DNA from: Siphonodentalium dalli | Lineage: Eukaryota; Mollusca; Scaphopoda; Gadilida; Siphonodentaliidae | Reading direction: 5' to 3' | DNA: 64,000 nt | Assembly: GCA_032622095.1 (NCBI GenBank) | Contig: CP136063.1 | Location: 217,947,982 to 218,011,981, forward strand | Shown: piece by piece, positions 1 through 11,694 of the stretch | Numbering within the stretch: position 1 is the first letter of the stretch | Layout of the letters: each line of letters begins with the position of its first letter | Program-made: the position numbers and the translations under genes | The notes under the pieces: generated by a model | Databases searched by the model: none | The model's input: only the letters and a program-made list of their open reading frames with translations | What the model was told of the DNA's origin: nothing

Positions 1-960
1 CAAACGAGCAGAAAGACGCACATGATCTCCCAAACGAGCACAAAGACGCACATGATCTCCTAAACGAGCACAAAAGACACACATAATCTCATAAACGAGC
101 ACAAAGACGCACATGATCTCCTAAACGAGCACAAAGACGCACATGATCTCCTAAACGAGCACAAAGACGCACATGATCTCCTAAACGAGCACAAAGACGC
201 ACATGATCTCCTAAACGAGCACAAAGACGCATATGATCTCCTAAACGAGCACAAAGACGCACATGATCTACTAAACGAGCACAAAGACGCACATGATCTC
301 CTAAACGAGCACAAAGACGCACATGATCTCCTAAACGAGCACAAAGACGCATATGATCTCCTAAACGAGCACAAAGACGCATATGATCTCCTAAACGAAC
401 ACGAAGACGCACATGATCTCCTAAACGAACACGAAGACGCACATGATCTCCTAAACGAGCACAAACACGCACATGATCTCCTAAACGAGCACAAAGACAC
501 ACATGATCTCCTAAACGAGCACAAAGACGCATATGATCTCCTAAACGAGCACAAAGACGCATATGATCTCCTAAACGAGCACAAACACGCACATGGTCTC
601 CTAAACGAGCACACAGACGCACATGATCTCCTAAACGAGCACAAAGACGCACATGATCTCCTAAACGAGCACAAAGACGCACATGATCTCATAAACGAGC
701 ACAAAGACGCACATGATCTCCTAAACGAGCACAAAGACGCATATGATCTCCTAAACGAGCACAAAGACGCACATGATCTCCTAAACGAGCAAAAAGACGC
801 ACATGATCTCCTAAACGAGCACAAAGACGCACATGATCTCCTAAACGAGCACAAAGACGCACATGATCTCCTAAACGAGCACAAAGACGCATATGATCTC
901 CTAAGCGAGCACAAAGACGCATATGATCTCCTAAACGAGCAAAAAGACGCACATGGTATC
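1..960. repeat. 30-bp minisatellite array, copy A (left end outside window)
   Basis: About 32 head-to-tail units of 30 bp; the usual unit reads CTAAACGAGCACAAAGACGC followed by ACATGATCTC. Units differ by single substitutions (ACATG/ATATG, AAAGAC/AAACAC). Because 30 is a multiple of three and the unit lacks stops in several frames, the array gives long ten-residue-periodic open frames on both strands, which I regard as non-coding. A variant unit with an extra A (near 65-95) also occurs at about 52770-52800 and anchors the alignment with the larger array there. The array continues past the window start. Confidence 0.95.
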
Positions 961-1550
961 CCAAATATGAAAAAACTCACCCATGCAGTATTTCTAAATC
1001 GATTCAAGTGATAGAGAACTGTGGTGCCAGTCAAACTAATAATGAATTGTCATGCAATAATCGATCACAAGCTATATGCTATGTCATTGTCGTGTGTTAT
1101 CGTGTAAAAAGACATACATAATCTCATAAACAAGGTAAAAAGACACATAACTGTTATGCAGATGATGCAATCAAACTCAAATTAAAATTCCTTTGAAATT
1201 CCACTCCGATCAAAAACATGCTTATTATAATAATTAACAGACGACTAATCTGAAATCTATTTTTAAAATGAGATTTCGAGATCATGCTTTGTGACGTTTT
1301 GCACATCTGCATGGAGGTTCCAGATGTCTATTTGCCCGTTTGAGAGATCCTGGGTGTCGTATTGCACGATATCATGCGACAATGACCAATTCAGCAACAG
1401 GATGTGCCCCCCGGGCTTATCAACTTTTGAGCCTGAGTTTAGTCTGCCTGTCATTTGCAGAATGAGGTCCCCAGAGGGTGAATTTAGTGACATTTCCCAC
1501 ACAGCGGGCTAGCATAATCAAATTCACCCTATTTAGTGGAGTCCCTTAGG
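961..1550. other. Non-coding spacer with GCAGAATGAGGTCCCC motif
   Basis: No gene recognised. A degenerate minisatellite-like unit lies at about 1091-1150. At about 1456-1530 there is a motif beginning GCAGAATGAGGTCCCC. It recurs near 44871-44965 (where it forms an inverted repeat), near 45138, and on the opposite strand near 5102, so it is part of a small dispersed palindromic repeat. Confidence 0.5.
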
Positions 1551-1858
1551 AATCACTGAACTAAATGGTTTCCCATAGGCGACAGTGTTAATGTTTCGCC
1601 AAATTCACTGAATTGAAGCCAGCAGGCCATACCAGTGATGTTTACCCAGCTAGATTGACACCAGTTGATCACGAAAATGCAAGAAAAATCATAGGTCATG
1701 TGTTTACTTTTTAAAATAAATCCCCAAAGTGTACGACAGGGCTATCCCACAGCCAAATTTGATCTGGAAAACCCCAGAACTGCAGCAGCTAGTTAAATAA
1801 ATTTCCCGCTCACAAAATGCCATTCCCCATTCATTCATCAGTTCAAATTATTTAGATA
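1551..1858 (+). repeat. Dispersed 308-bp repeat, first copy in copy A
   Basis: Begins AATCACTGAACTAAATGG and matches 2423-2731 at roughly 95% identity over its full length. The sequence between the two copies is unrelated. The same pair exists in the second duplication copy (about 55179-55486 and 56349-56658). No function seen; the short open frames in it are shared shadows. Confidence 0.85.
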
Positions 1859-2422
1859 TGATGTACAAATTAAATAAACGCGATGTCATATTTAATAACG
1901 TGTCGCATGTATCATGTGAAAGTTACCTTCAACTTTAGGCATCCTGAAAATTGTGTCAATCCTCAAAATAAAGCCAAAAAAATTAGATATTTTTTCAATT
2001 TTACTAGCTGATGCATCTCGTATAACTGAAGTATGCCCTTATATACCATAATATTACTAAATTGAAGAGGAAATGTTAATATACATTTTGAGAGGGATAT
2101 ATTGTTCAATTTTAACCCTTTTCATGCAGAATTTGGCAATTTATAATAAACATTTACCAAAACTAACAGAAAATTTAAATTAAAAATACTTTAATAGCAA
2201 TATAAAGAAACCATAAGTCAATTGAAATATCTAAACATATAATAATGATACAACATCAGACAAAGCCTCAGGCATGAAATTTTACCAGATGGCAGGGCAT
2301 ACTGTCTGTTTAACAAACATGCCATGATAGTCTTGCACGGCAGTAACGCTTGTGTTGATGCCATCACCCCCCTTATCATGGCGAGACGTGAAATTTCGTA
2401 AAATTCAAAAAAAAATTATAGG
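1859..2422. other. AT-rich spacer, no feature seen
   Basis: Between the two copies of the 308-bp repeat. No coding potential, RNA gene or recognisable repeat was seen. The two ends of a copy-B-only block of about 290 bp meet near 2372. Confidence 0.4.
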
Positions 2423-2731
2423 AATCACTGAACTAAGTGGTTTCCCATAGGCGACAGTGTTAATGTTTCGGCCAAATTCACTGAATTGAAGCCTGCATAT
2501 CATACCAGTGATGTTTACCCAGCTAGATTGACACCAGTTGATCACGAAAAAGCAAGAAAAATCATAGGTCATGTGTTTACTTTTAAAAATAAATCCCCAA
2601 GTGTACGACAGGGCTATCCCACAGCCAAATTTGATCTGGAAAAACCCAGAACTACAGCAGCTTGTTAAATAAATTTCCCGCTCACAAAATTCCATTCCCC
2701 CATTCATTCACCAGTTCAAATTATTTAGATA
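2423..2731 (+). repeat. Dispersed 308-bp repeat, second copy in copy A
   Basis: Second copy of the repeat at 1551-1858. Homology stops abruptly at 2731, where a different element starts with a GC-rich ACCCGGCGTTGCCC motif. Confidence 0.85.
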
Positions 2732-3514
2732 CTAGCAGGGTTACCCGGCGTTGCCCAGGTTAATGTATGCTGTGGATATTTGTTGGGAATAGAGAATGCT
2801 CTTGCTTAAAGTGTTATACGTTTTCTCTCCATCTCTCACCCAAACAGCACCACTATGGCGTCTTTAAATCACGATTAGATTCCTCATGGATAAGAACGTG
2901 TATCAATTTGGTGGAAATTGGCGCTAAAAAAATTGGGCATCAATTTTGGTGCCCCTGTCCCTTTCAATGCAACCCTGACTCGAATGAGGCCACATTTGAC
3001 ATATAAAAGCCACACCATTAGACTCCCCATACCATGGGGATGATTTTGTATAAGTATGGTTGCAATCGGCGACTTATTATCAAATTTAGTGCCCACCCCC
3101 TCCCAATCTCTCATCCAAAAACAACAACAATTTGGCGTTGTTAAATCGCACAATTAGATTCCTTGTATCATGAAGAAGAATATATATCAATTTGGTGGAA
3201 ATCGGCGCTAAAATTAGTTTTATCAATTTTGGCATCCCTAATTCAAACGACGCCACTTTTGACATATTTAAACCACACCGTTGGATTCTTCATATCATGG
3301 GGATGATTATATGTAAGTTTCGTGGCAATCGGCGACAGAAAACAAAATCTGCCCCCCCCCCCTTCTGGGCATCCCTGACGCGAACGGCGCGACTTTTGCC
3401 ATATTTAAACCACGCCATTAGATTCCTCATATTATGGGGATGATTATATATAAGTTTGGTGGCAATCGGCGACAACTATTTTTTCTGCCCCTCCCCTTTG
3501 CTGCCCCTGACAAC
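2732..3514 (+). repeat. Tandem-core element, degenerate units of about 120-140 bp
   Basis: Starts with GGTTACCCGGCGTTGCCC and continues with about five diverged tandem units. Each carries a TTTAAACCACACCATTAGAT-like part, an ATCATGGGGATGATT part, a TTTGGTGGCAATCGGCG part and a C-rich run. A GC-rich head followed by tandem core units resembles the pearl elements of bivalves and related non-autonomous Helentrons; that assignment is inference. A diverged unit lies near 22990-23110. The equivalent block is at about 56659-57383. Confidence 0.6.
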
Positions 3515-4480
3515 AACGGCGTCACTTTAGAAAATGGCCGCCAAAATATGGAAAATGGTAAATATTGCCCCAGGGTGTCCTGCAATCGCTTACAAGTTGT
3601 GGTTGATATATACAATTGGCTAATCTGTATTCTATACATTGCATACTAACATGTCTGATGCACCACGGATCATTTTTACTATTGTCACCACTGACATTAC
3701 CAGAAATCTTGACATAAATATCGGCAAAAATTAACTTTTCAGGGTTCGACCATTTGTTCAAATAAAATGCAACTATCTTTGGTATCAAAGGTCTTTATTG
3801 TTTTGGTCTATCTTAAATGTGGTACACTACGGTGTTTATAGACTAAATTGCTCAAGATGGCTTCCAAAATGGCAACCAAATTTGTTGAAAGTTAACATAT
3901 CCCGAACATTATTCTCTGCGTTATCCGAAAAAGGTAGGAAATTGTGACTCACTTGGTTATTGTACGTGTTAGTTAATTAACTGACAACTATGTTCTATTA
4001 TGTTTGTCCCAGTTCCGTGTGGGGCATGACAAATTCATTTTAAAGTTGCAGTGTGGAATTTTGCGGAGAACCTCTTTTATGATTCTGGCCATATTATTGA
4101 AAGGAAATGGGCAGAACTTTGAGACGGAACTGAAATGAACCATGACATGTGGGTATTCTGGCCCATTATGGTAAAAATTTACCAAAGATAGTTCCATTTT
4201 ACTTGAGCAAATTGTCTTAACCTGAATAGTAATTTTTTGCCGATTTTGATGTCAAGTTTGTGATAGAAAATTTCTATAATTCTGGTAATGTCGGTGTTTA
4301 AAATAGTAACAGTTAACCAAGGTGCATCAGTTATGGTAGTATACAATTCAAGACAGACTAACCATTTGTTCACCAACAACAACTTGTATGCGGTTGCATG
4401 ACTCGCTTGAGCAATATTTACATTTTTCGATATTTTTGCTGCCATTTTGCAGCCATTTTGAGCCAAAGTGTCAATTTGGG
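3515..4480. mobile_element. Foldback element with about 270-bp inverted arms
   Basis: The left arm (about 3515-3790) reappears inverted at about 4178-4480 at roughly 75-80% identity by eye, around a loop of about 390 bp. Matched landmarks are GATGCACC at 3657 against GGTGCATC near 4321, TACAAGTTGT near 3591 against its complement near 4380, and AACTATCTTTGGT near 3770 against its complement near 4183. The left arm here lacks 17-19 bp that are present both in its copy-B counterpart and in the right arm, so copy A lost them. No transposase is encoded. A single diverged right arm lies at 25670-26290. Confidence 0.75.
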
Positions 4481-6054
4481 TACAATTGAGTTGGAATATT
4501 CTTAAGAAATTGAAATTGTCATTTAGATTGTACAGTTCTTCCCATTTCTTGACGAAATATGACTAGAATGGCAATGGTGATGTTTTGTGAAGTTTTATAC
4601 CGTGTTCTGTAAAATCGAATTTTTAAGGCATCGGAGGTGGCAGGGAGCCCATGAATGGCATATTTCATTGCTACAATGGTCAGTTAACATGACAAATACA
4701 AAAATAAAGTTAGAATTCTCAAACAGTTCCAAAAAGCAGAAATTGATTTAAAGATATTAGTGAAAAAAGTCAAATTTTGTAATTTTGGCGTCCATTATGG
4801 CGGCCATTTTGGATTATCATAGACAAATTGAATGTGGTTACAAAGGAGGACATTCATGGTATCGCTTCGACAATCTCCAGTGTCTATATATCCTTCAATA
4901 TAGCCATTATATTTGATACAAAATAGATACCCCTAAATCTCCAATTTTCGAAATGTCAAGGTCAATTTGAAGGTCAAGGGGTCACCAAAACCCTTGAACC
5001 AGCTAACTGATTGATGTGGACCACATACCCAACCAAACACTGCAATTTTCATGCTTTAATCAAAAGTGAACGATTTTTTGTTAAGGTACTCCACTAATTG
5101 GGACCTCATTCTGCATGGCCTAATCTGCTATGGGCGACATAGACTCAGATTAAAGTTCCCAAAGGGTGAATATTGTGATGTACACTCACTGGGAACCTCG
5201 ATTATGCAATGCGATGTCTGCCAATAAATAGCCTTTCTCTCGACATTTTCTGTGACAGTATTAATATTCTTGGGAATTGCCCGTCAAAAATGATAAACGC
5301 TCTTTTTCACTTTTTGGTGTTCGCTTGCATTTTCGGTAGTTTTCGTCGGTAATATAGGCCCCATAATAGCCACATATGTGTATTGAATAACACAATTGAA
5401 ATTAATTATTAATGTTTCTACCCCGATCCCCTATACCCGGTTGTTCTAAGAGTACATGCACACCCGAATAAACCGAGTCCAGGCAGTCGAATCTGCTGAT
5501 CATTATTACGTAAACTGCTGATCAACAGCCAATCCGAGTTTTTGGTGTTTTCGGAGACTCCAATAGATGGACAACAAAATCATGTTTACGTCCTTTGGGA
5601 AACACGTTCAAGCTCATGTTATCTTTACCAATCGGTGTGGAATTTGCCTTTTGAGATACACCGCATGGTGTTGTTCAAATTGGGCTAAATCGAGTATATG
5701 GGTATTGACAGTTATAAACACACCAAAAGCGGAAAAGAGTTATAATTACACCGGGAATTTTAAATACTTTTATTACACAAAAACAGAAATTCCAGCTGGA
5801 TAAGTGATGTACATAAATTTCGTGAGGCAGTCAGTATAAACATAGCAGTTAAAGCGCCTAGATTTTGGAACATAAACATCGAGCTTCTCGAATATAGATC
5901 ATATGATGTCGGCTGCATAAATATAATGAAACATCCATCTGGCTCACGACGTTACTAAATACTATCAATATACTGAATCTGATACTGAAACAACGTGTGT
6001 CGAATTTGTGGCCGGTTCGTTTCCGGTCGGAGGCCGGGTATATGATGGTCGGAC
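4481..6054. other. Non-coding spacer, copy A
   Basis: No gene recognised. It contains a TCAAGGTCA motif at 4956-4964, followed by a second AAGGTCAAGG, and an opposite-strand version of the GCAGAATGAGG dispersed motif near 5102. A GC-rich stretch near 5990-6055 precedes the short tandem repeat. Confidence 0.4.
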
Positions 6055-6235
6055 TGTTTGCAAGTCCCCTCACCCTATGTGTCCCTCACCATATGTATCC
6101 CTCACCATATGTGTCCCTCACCCTATGTGTACCCTCACCCTATATGCCCCACCCTATGTGTCCCCTCACCCTATATGTCCCCCACCCTATGTGGCCCATC
6201 ACCATATGTGTCCCCTCACCATATGTGTCCCCTCA
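6055..6235 (+). repeat. Short tandem repeat of CCCTCACCCTATGTGT type
   Basis: About ten imperfect units of 16-19 bp of the form CCCTCACC(C/A)TATGTGTC. Open frames across it are low-complexity (PSPYVS-like) and not credible genes. The copy-B equivalent is at about 59987-60160 with a similar unit number. Confidence 0.85.
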
Positions 6236-6249
6236 AGTGGTTATTATTA

Positions 6250-6381
6250 CAAACTTCAAAAATCGATATCTGATCACTCTGAGCTTTGATGGGTAAAGTT
6301 CCTCGACTAAAATCAAATATATTTTTACCCTCAAAGCCAAAGAAATAGTAATTTAGGAGCGTTTGATCGGACTGAATATCT
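6250..6381 (-). mobile_element. TTAA-type MITE family A, terminal fragment
   Basis: Ends in a diverged form of the family terminus followed by TTAA at 6382-6385. Internal family landmarks are present: ATCGATATCTGATCA, GAGCTTTGATGGGT, TTCCTCGACT, and CAAAGCCAAAGAAATAGTA. The other terminus is not visible upstream, where the short tandem repeat lies. Confidence 0.7.
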
Positions 6382-6540
6382 TTAAGTGACGTGTTATAAC
6401 TTAGAAAATGTCCACATATTTGATCACTGTGACTTATAACATATATAGAAAACACTTTGACTGAATAGACCGAAACAAACTCATAGATTTTTACTATAAT
6501 TTCGAGATTACTATCATTGAATAATAACGAACAAACTTAA

Positions 6541-6929
6541 AGGTACTCAATCCGATCAGAGGGTCCCCATATAATCAAAATACGCTTTAGTTATCAGAAT
6601 CGATTAATTGCAACAAAATAATGCTAACCACTGTCAACTATGGTATCAAATTTCCCAAAACGTGTTATCTATCAACATTTTGTTCCACGAAATTTGACAG
6701 TATTACCCCTTGTTTTTAGAGTTATCCATCTTCATCCGCAATTTTGACCGAGACCATCCTTTTGACGGCGTGTTTCTGGGTCACAAACAATTGAAATAAC
6801 TTACTTCAAAAAACGATATCTGATCAGTCTGAGCTTTGATGGGTAGGTTCCTCGACTCGAATCAAATAGTTTTTACACCCGAAGCCCAAGAAATAGTAGT
6901 TTAGGGGTGTTTAATCGGATTGAGTTATT
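6541..6929 (+). mobile_element. TTAA-type MITE family A, nearly complete
   Basis: Left end AGGTACTCAATCCGATCAGA directly follows TTAA (6537-6540). The right end carries the inverted terminus, reading TAATCGGATTGAG, but its last bases and flanking TTAA are degraded. It is about 389 bp with no coding capacity. The interior differs from the 23208 copy, as usual for MITEs sharing only terminal sequence. A TTAA target suggests mobilisation by a piggyBac-type transposase, which is inference. Confidence 0.75.
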
Positions 6930-7813
6930 TTATTATAATTAAGGCAAAAATAAAATTTTAATATAAAAATTAGCTCTAATCTTATATATGTTACAATACA
7001 TGAGTACATGCACATTATAGATACTATACAATGACTCCATACTATACACGTATGATACCGAATACTTATCATTAGTCGATGGTACTTAGTACTTACAGTC
7101 TTGCGAATGTAATTATATAACCGGTTTAGCAGAATATATTCGCCAGGCTGGCCAACATATCCTTTCTCACCACACAGAGACGACGCAGAATATATTCGCC
7201 AGCATATACTTTCTCATCACACAGGGACGGCTAAACCTGCGATAGTGTGTGTGCGTTGTTGGTAGTTGAGGTGCACATTGTATAATGGTATTCGGAGTTC
7301 TAAAGTGGTGCTAAAGTATAATATATGAGTTTTGTGAATGGTTTTCGGAAGTCGCAAATTTCCTGGAATACGAGTTCAAGTCATAATATATTGAGAAACA
7401 TTTAATTTTATATTTACTATTCACCCTGTGCAGACAGTGTAACATTTTTATTTAAAATATACGATAGTTGCACCGATTTACTGAGATTCTTTTGTGCGAG
7501 AGGAATAAAGGCAATATGAGTTTACAATGTGTGTGTCAACACATTGTGAATAGTACTAAAATTAAAATTTAAAGATGAATAGATTTTATATTATGTACTA
7601 TAGACAGTAAAGCCGAGGGGAATCCCCTATGCGAACCAACACACTATTGATCAGTATTTATTCCATGTTATTCAATATGTACAATACAAACTACGATGTA
7701 GGAATATTATAGTTGTATGGAGGGGATATGACATCAGGGTACAAAGCTTTTGGGGTCGTTTCCGGTCCTTTGTAAATAAGCCCACACTACACTGTGAGAG
7801 TGCTTACAAACTA
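6930..7813. other. AT-rich spacer with a small tandem duplication
   Basis: No gene recognised. Near 7141-7240 a segment beginning CAGAATATATTCGCCAG occurs twice in tandem with about 85% identity. Copy B has only one copy there, so the duplication arose in copy A or was lost from copy B. Confidence 0.4.
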
Positions 7814-7817
7814 TTAA

Positions 7818-8075
7818 AGGCCCACTTCATTTTCGATTCACCAATTATTTTTTTTATAGTGCCTTGATATAAGGTTTTATTAACAATCTATGCCATAAAA
7901 TATTATTATAATACTATAATTCATCACCATGTGGAACGTCTGTGTCTCAGAAGGTGCCCATAGAGTAATAGGAACTAGCTCAAATATTAAAATAATTTCC
8001 CTCGTTAAGACTCACAGAATGCAACAGAATTCAAACTAAAAATGTAGTTTCAATGGAAAGGGAATAAATATATCT
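7818..8075 (+). mobile_element. TTAA-type MITE family B, interrupted
   Basis: Starts AGGCCCACTTCATTTTCGAT directly after TTAA (7814-7817). It continues through family landmarks TAGTGCCTTGATATA, AACAATCTATGCCATAAAAT and ACGTCTGTGTCTCAGAAGGT, also found at 38137-38547 and 43961-44225. It stops at a TTAA (8076-8079) where family A begins, so a family A element probably inserted into it. Confidence 0.75.
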
Positions 8076-8079
8076 TTAA

Positions 8080-8330
8080 AGGTACTCAATCCGATTAGAC
8101 GCTCCTAAATTACTATTTCTTTGGCTTTGGGGGTAAAAAATATTTGATTCGAGTCGAGGAACCCACCCATCGAAACTCAGAGTGATTAGATATCGATTTT
8201 TGAAGTTTGTTAATTGTTGGAGCGTGGCCCACAAGTTGGCAGAACCACGTGCTCAAAACGGACAAATTGCGGGTGTAAGATGGATAACTCTAAAATCAAG
8301 TTGTTATTATTGTTATCCATCTTACATTGC
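8080..8330 (+). mobile_element. TTAA-type MITE family A, left half
   Basis: Begins AGGTACTCAATCCGATTAGA after TTAA 8076-8079 and carries CTTTGGCTTTGGGGG and GATTCGAGTCGAGGAACCCA, as in the complete element at 23208. The right terminus is missing; the sequence passes into a single 49-bp satellite unit and a hairpin pair. Confidence 0.7.
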
Positions 8331-8344
8331 AACGTTTGGACATT

Positions 8345-8392
8345 TCTTACTCAACCCTTTCATGACGGGGGCTGCGCTGGTGCAGCATTAAA
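8345..8392 (+). repeat. Single unit of the 49-bp satellite
   Basis: CCTTTCATGACGGGGGCTGC and then GCTGGTGCAGCATTAAA match the unit amplified at 32741-34402 and 36596-37116. This isolated unit, also at about 62219-62260, may resemble the ancestral context from which the arrays expanded. Confidence 0.8.
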
Positions 8393-8400
8393 GATCACGT

Positions 8401-8562
8401 GCCAGTGCATTCTCTCATATATACTAGTCTCCCAAAGGGAGCCTAGCATATATAAGATAATGCACTGGCTTAAAAGGTAAATCTTGTTAGGCCAATGTAT
8501 TCTCTTGTATATGCGAGGCGCCCTAATTTGGGAGACTCGCACATATAAGAGAATGCATTGGC
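8401..8562. repeat. Two related hairpins in tandem
   Basis: Hairpin 1 (8401-8469) has arms starting and ending GCCAGTGCAT/ATGCACTGGC around an AAA loop. Hairpin 2 (8491-8562) has arms GCCAATGTATTCTC/GAGAATGCATTGGC. The two share terminal sequence, so one probably arose by duplication of the other. Copy B carries both at 62267-62335 and 62357-62428. Confidence 0.8.
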
Positions 8563-10141
8563 ACAGGGTTTTCTAAAAAAATCAGGAAGCATCAGTTATG
8601 AGAGGATAAAGACCACATGGTTGGAAACTTCCACTTCAGTGCAAACGTCTGACCGAAAGTAGGACAACATTCGACTTTCTGTTTAAAAACAACAAAATTC
8701 AGACTAAACTCTCGTTGGAATATCGAATCATCAGCACAAATTGTTTACCTACTTTTGTTCAGAAATATCCAACTATATCCAACTAATATTGTGTCAGCCA
8801 TGCATGAAATATCCTATAATGTTGTGTCAGGCATGAAATAACCAACTGTTAATTAGCCAACGTTGGAGTGAGACATCCCACCGATTTCTACCACCACGTC
8901 CCTGATACGACAACTACCACCACGTCCCTGATACGACAACTATACCCGTCTCCCTGTCGCCATGTCGTGCAATTCCCAACTGTTGAAAATATTGGTCAGA
9001 GTTGGGGGTGAGCCACACCTCTGCCCTACCCACAGTTGGGCTAAGGTGTGGGACCCACAGTTGGGGTGAGGTGTTTGACCCACACCAGAATTTGAATTTG
9101 TGCCAGACATGAAATTTCCAAATGATGAAAATGTTGGCCAAGGATGAGACACACCATCCTCCACTCTGTGTCGCCACGTGCCTGATACGGCGGGTTTCGG
9201 CGATTCAGATGTCGATATTACCAGGTAAATCACTGTGTGGGAACTGTTACATCGGAAATCGTTCTATGGCCGGTAGTGTGATGGTTCTTGCCTGATTTGT
9301 TACGGTTCCTGATGATTGAAAATAATAATTTTTGTGACAAAATCACGCATAATTATAGATATCTTGAATATATTAAACTTTCCTGAACGAACAGAGGCTG
9401 CAGAAGTACCGTGTTATCGAAACCTGAACTCTAGACCACAATTATAATTAACGCGGTATTAGCGAGTTAATGCGTAAATATCAACCTGTTACCACTGAAA
9501 ATCAAGCCACGTGGACGCAATTTCTTTGTTTTTCGTGGCGTATAAAATATGAAACGCATTCAGAAGACAAACACTGACTATAAAGTGTACCCGCGTTATT
9601 CTTTTGTAAAATAGCTGAGAAAGTATCCCGATAGGGGTTGATAATTGGGAGCTGTGACCTCGTAATAAACACGGGTGCGTGTTACGGTTCTATTTCAAAC
9701 CGATCACGGCTGTGACGGTTCTGTCCATGAGATTTATTCGAACGATTTCTGCACTTGGGTCCGAAAATCGTCTTGTGTATCTGACATTTTAAACCAGATA
9801 ATGACTGTAGCTTATGTAATTTGCATAATAGAACAGGTATATTAAGAAATAACACAATAAATACCTAATACGGGAGATTAAGTGACATTAATAGGCAGAA
9901 ATAAAATATTGAAAGTCCCGATGAGTAAAGTATCATAATCATGCCCGCCTATATAAATGACCAATGGTAATATAAATCTACCCTCAGGAGAATATGATAT
10001 GTTATATTCGTTTACTTAATCTGGGCATTATTGAAAGATCCAGGTGTGACAATATTTCAATGCCATGCAGCGCCATCATATTTCCTCCTCTGAAGTCCGC
10101 CTGAGGGACATTTACACATGTTTGTCGCCCAGACATGAATA
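8563..10141. other. Non-coding end of copy A, dispersed repeat
   Basis: No gene recognised. A 26-bp segment is duplicated in tandem near 8890-8942. GTTGGG-rich short repeats lie near 9000-9080. About 9225-9320 (AACTGTTACATCGGAAATCG, ATGGTTCTTGCCTG) recurs inverted near 15590-15690, marking an interspersed repeat. TTACGGTTCTATTTC and GTGACGGTTCTGTCC near 9680-9725 may belong to the same family. Confidence 0.45.
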
Positions 10142-11694
10142 TAACTTATGAAATCACATTCAACTGAATCACTTATAGGTTATGACGTGATTGGGGTGGT
10201 GGGGGGGGGGGGGCTTGGGAGGGGGTGCTTAATTGGTGTCTATCCCCAACTTTGGTCAAAATGTTCAACAGTTACAAATTTCTTATCTTACAATAGATTG
10301 GTTTGGAATTTAACACCAACAATATGTTGAAATTGTTCTCTTAATTTGATTTGACAACAATTTAATAGTGGGGATGTTGTCGTTTTTAGACTAACATTTG
10401 CATACTTTCCTACACTTTAAACATGTAATCAACCATATTTGACATATACAAATGGACACCTCTTCTTTAGACTTGATCCAAAACTCATGATGGGTGGACA
10501 TGAAGTAGGGAGCAGGTGTGATCTAGTTTTCTATATCATATTTACCCCCCCCCCCAATTGGCAAGAAACTGGTTTAATGGACAAATAATCTAATTCCATT
10601 TAATTAGTATGCTTTGTATTAAATAATGTATGCTCTTTTGCAAAATAAATCATCTCTCTCTCCATCTGTTGGGAACATTTCCAATCTTGTGGGGTGGGGG
10701 CGCCAGGTTGGAAACTTCCAACACTTGGGAATCTTGAAGCCAGTCAATATGTTTTTTTGCAATTTTCAGGTTCAGATATCCACATTTTCTCACTGGGCCC
10801 ATGTATCCTGAGTTTCTCCCCCGGTTTGCATGGTGGCCAATCAAAGGCTACTGATCAATTCTCTTCAGAATGGTATACAATCTAGAGCTATAATGTGTCA
10901 TGCAGTTGGGGAAAACCAAAGCCCAGGCCTAGTGCATGAGTTTGGTCTGTTTCAAGGGGATGGTGCGGTTGGAAATTTCCAAGGTGGACGCCCCAACATT
11001 GAATACCCCCAGCCCACGTCACTGCTCACTTGACACGTTAGTAGCGAGGAATAATAATGTGCCTTGTAATAGCCAGGTTCAGACACCCATAACACTAATT
11101 TTTAATGATTCATTTGTATGAATGTTTAGCTAATAATTCAAACAATCTGTTACTGCATGTTGAATTTAATAGCTGAGCATTCCTACAAATGAATCAATAG
11201 GATTCAAGTAGCTGCTCTTTATAGCACATTTAGTCATCAAAGAATTAACATCCATATAATAATATTTGTAACTGCATGATTCTTTTCTCTTTTTTATATG
11301 TTACTGCTTGTTGAACTTAATAGCTAAGAATTCCTACAAATAATCAATAGGATTCATGTCAATTCTCATTACAGCGCATTTAGTAACCAAAGGTTTAACA
11401 TCCATACAATAATATTTGTAACTGTAGGATTCTTTGCTTTTTTATATCTTCTATTAAAAAATCTGATATCCCTATGATTGAATGGAAGATTACCGTGCTT
11501 GTATATGCTTTAATAGCTGCATATTCTAGAATTCTATAATTTAACCTAGATAATCAGCATCCAGCAAGCGGATGCCCGACATAAACTTAATAAACTGCGT
11601 AATCAGAGCATTGTATGGGTGTCAACTAACTTTTAACGTCTTATTTTTGGCTTTTTGTTGAGTAAAATACGTCTACGAAAATAGACAACACTAG
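10142..11694. other. Non-coding region with G-tract and a 151-bp tandem duplication
   Basis: This is the first sequence not covered by the duplication within the window. It has a run of about 14 G near 10200 and a C-run near 10544. A segment starting TGTTACTGC at 11148 repeats at 11299 (period 151 bp, about 85% identity), ending near 11447. GGTTGGAAACTTCCAAC near 10702 is a short palindrome. No gene or transposon protein was seen. Confidence 0.45.

Larger units (their letters stand above)
1..10141 (+). repeat. Segmental duplication, copy A
   Basis: This block is repeated in the same orientation at about 52706-64000. Position 961 matches 54597 and 10141 matches 64000, so the distance drifts only from 53636 to 53859 bp through small indels. 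Identity by eye is about 98-99%. Main differences are about 31 fewer minisatellite units in copy A, a block of about 290 bp present only in copy B (about 56013-56301), about 60 bp near 2812-2870 present only in copy A, a repeated 45-bp segment near 7188-7240 present only in copy A, and 17-19 bp near 3711 missing from copy A. The match is still running at the window edge. Confidence 0.93.

Noticed and set aside
1-960. Regular 30-bp repeats as a possible CRISPR array
   Set aside because: No spacers: units are contiguous. The context is eukaryotic and no cas genes are present.
60-1034. 324-codon frame of the same repeat type in copy A
   Set aside because: Same minisatellite artefact.
5997-6296. 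PSPYVSL-type repetitive frames
   Set aside because: Come from the short CCCTCACC tandem repeat, open in three frames at once.
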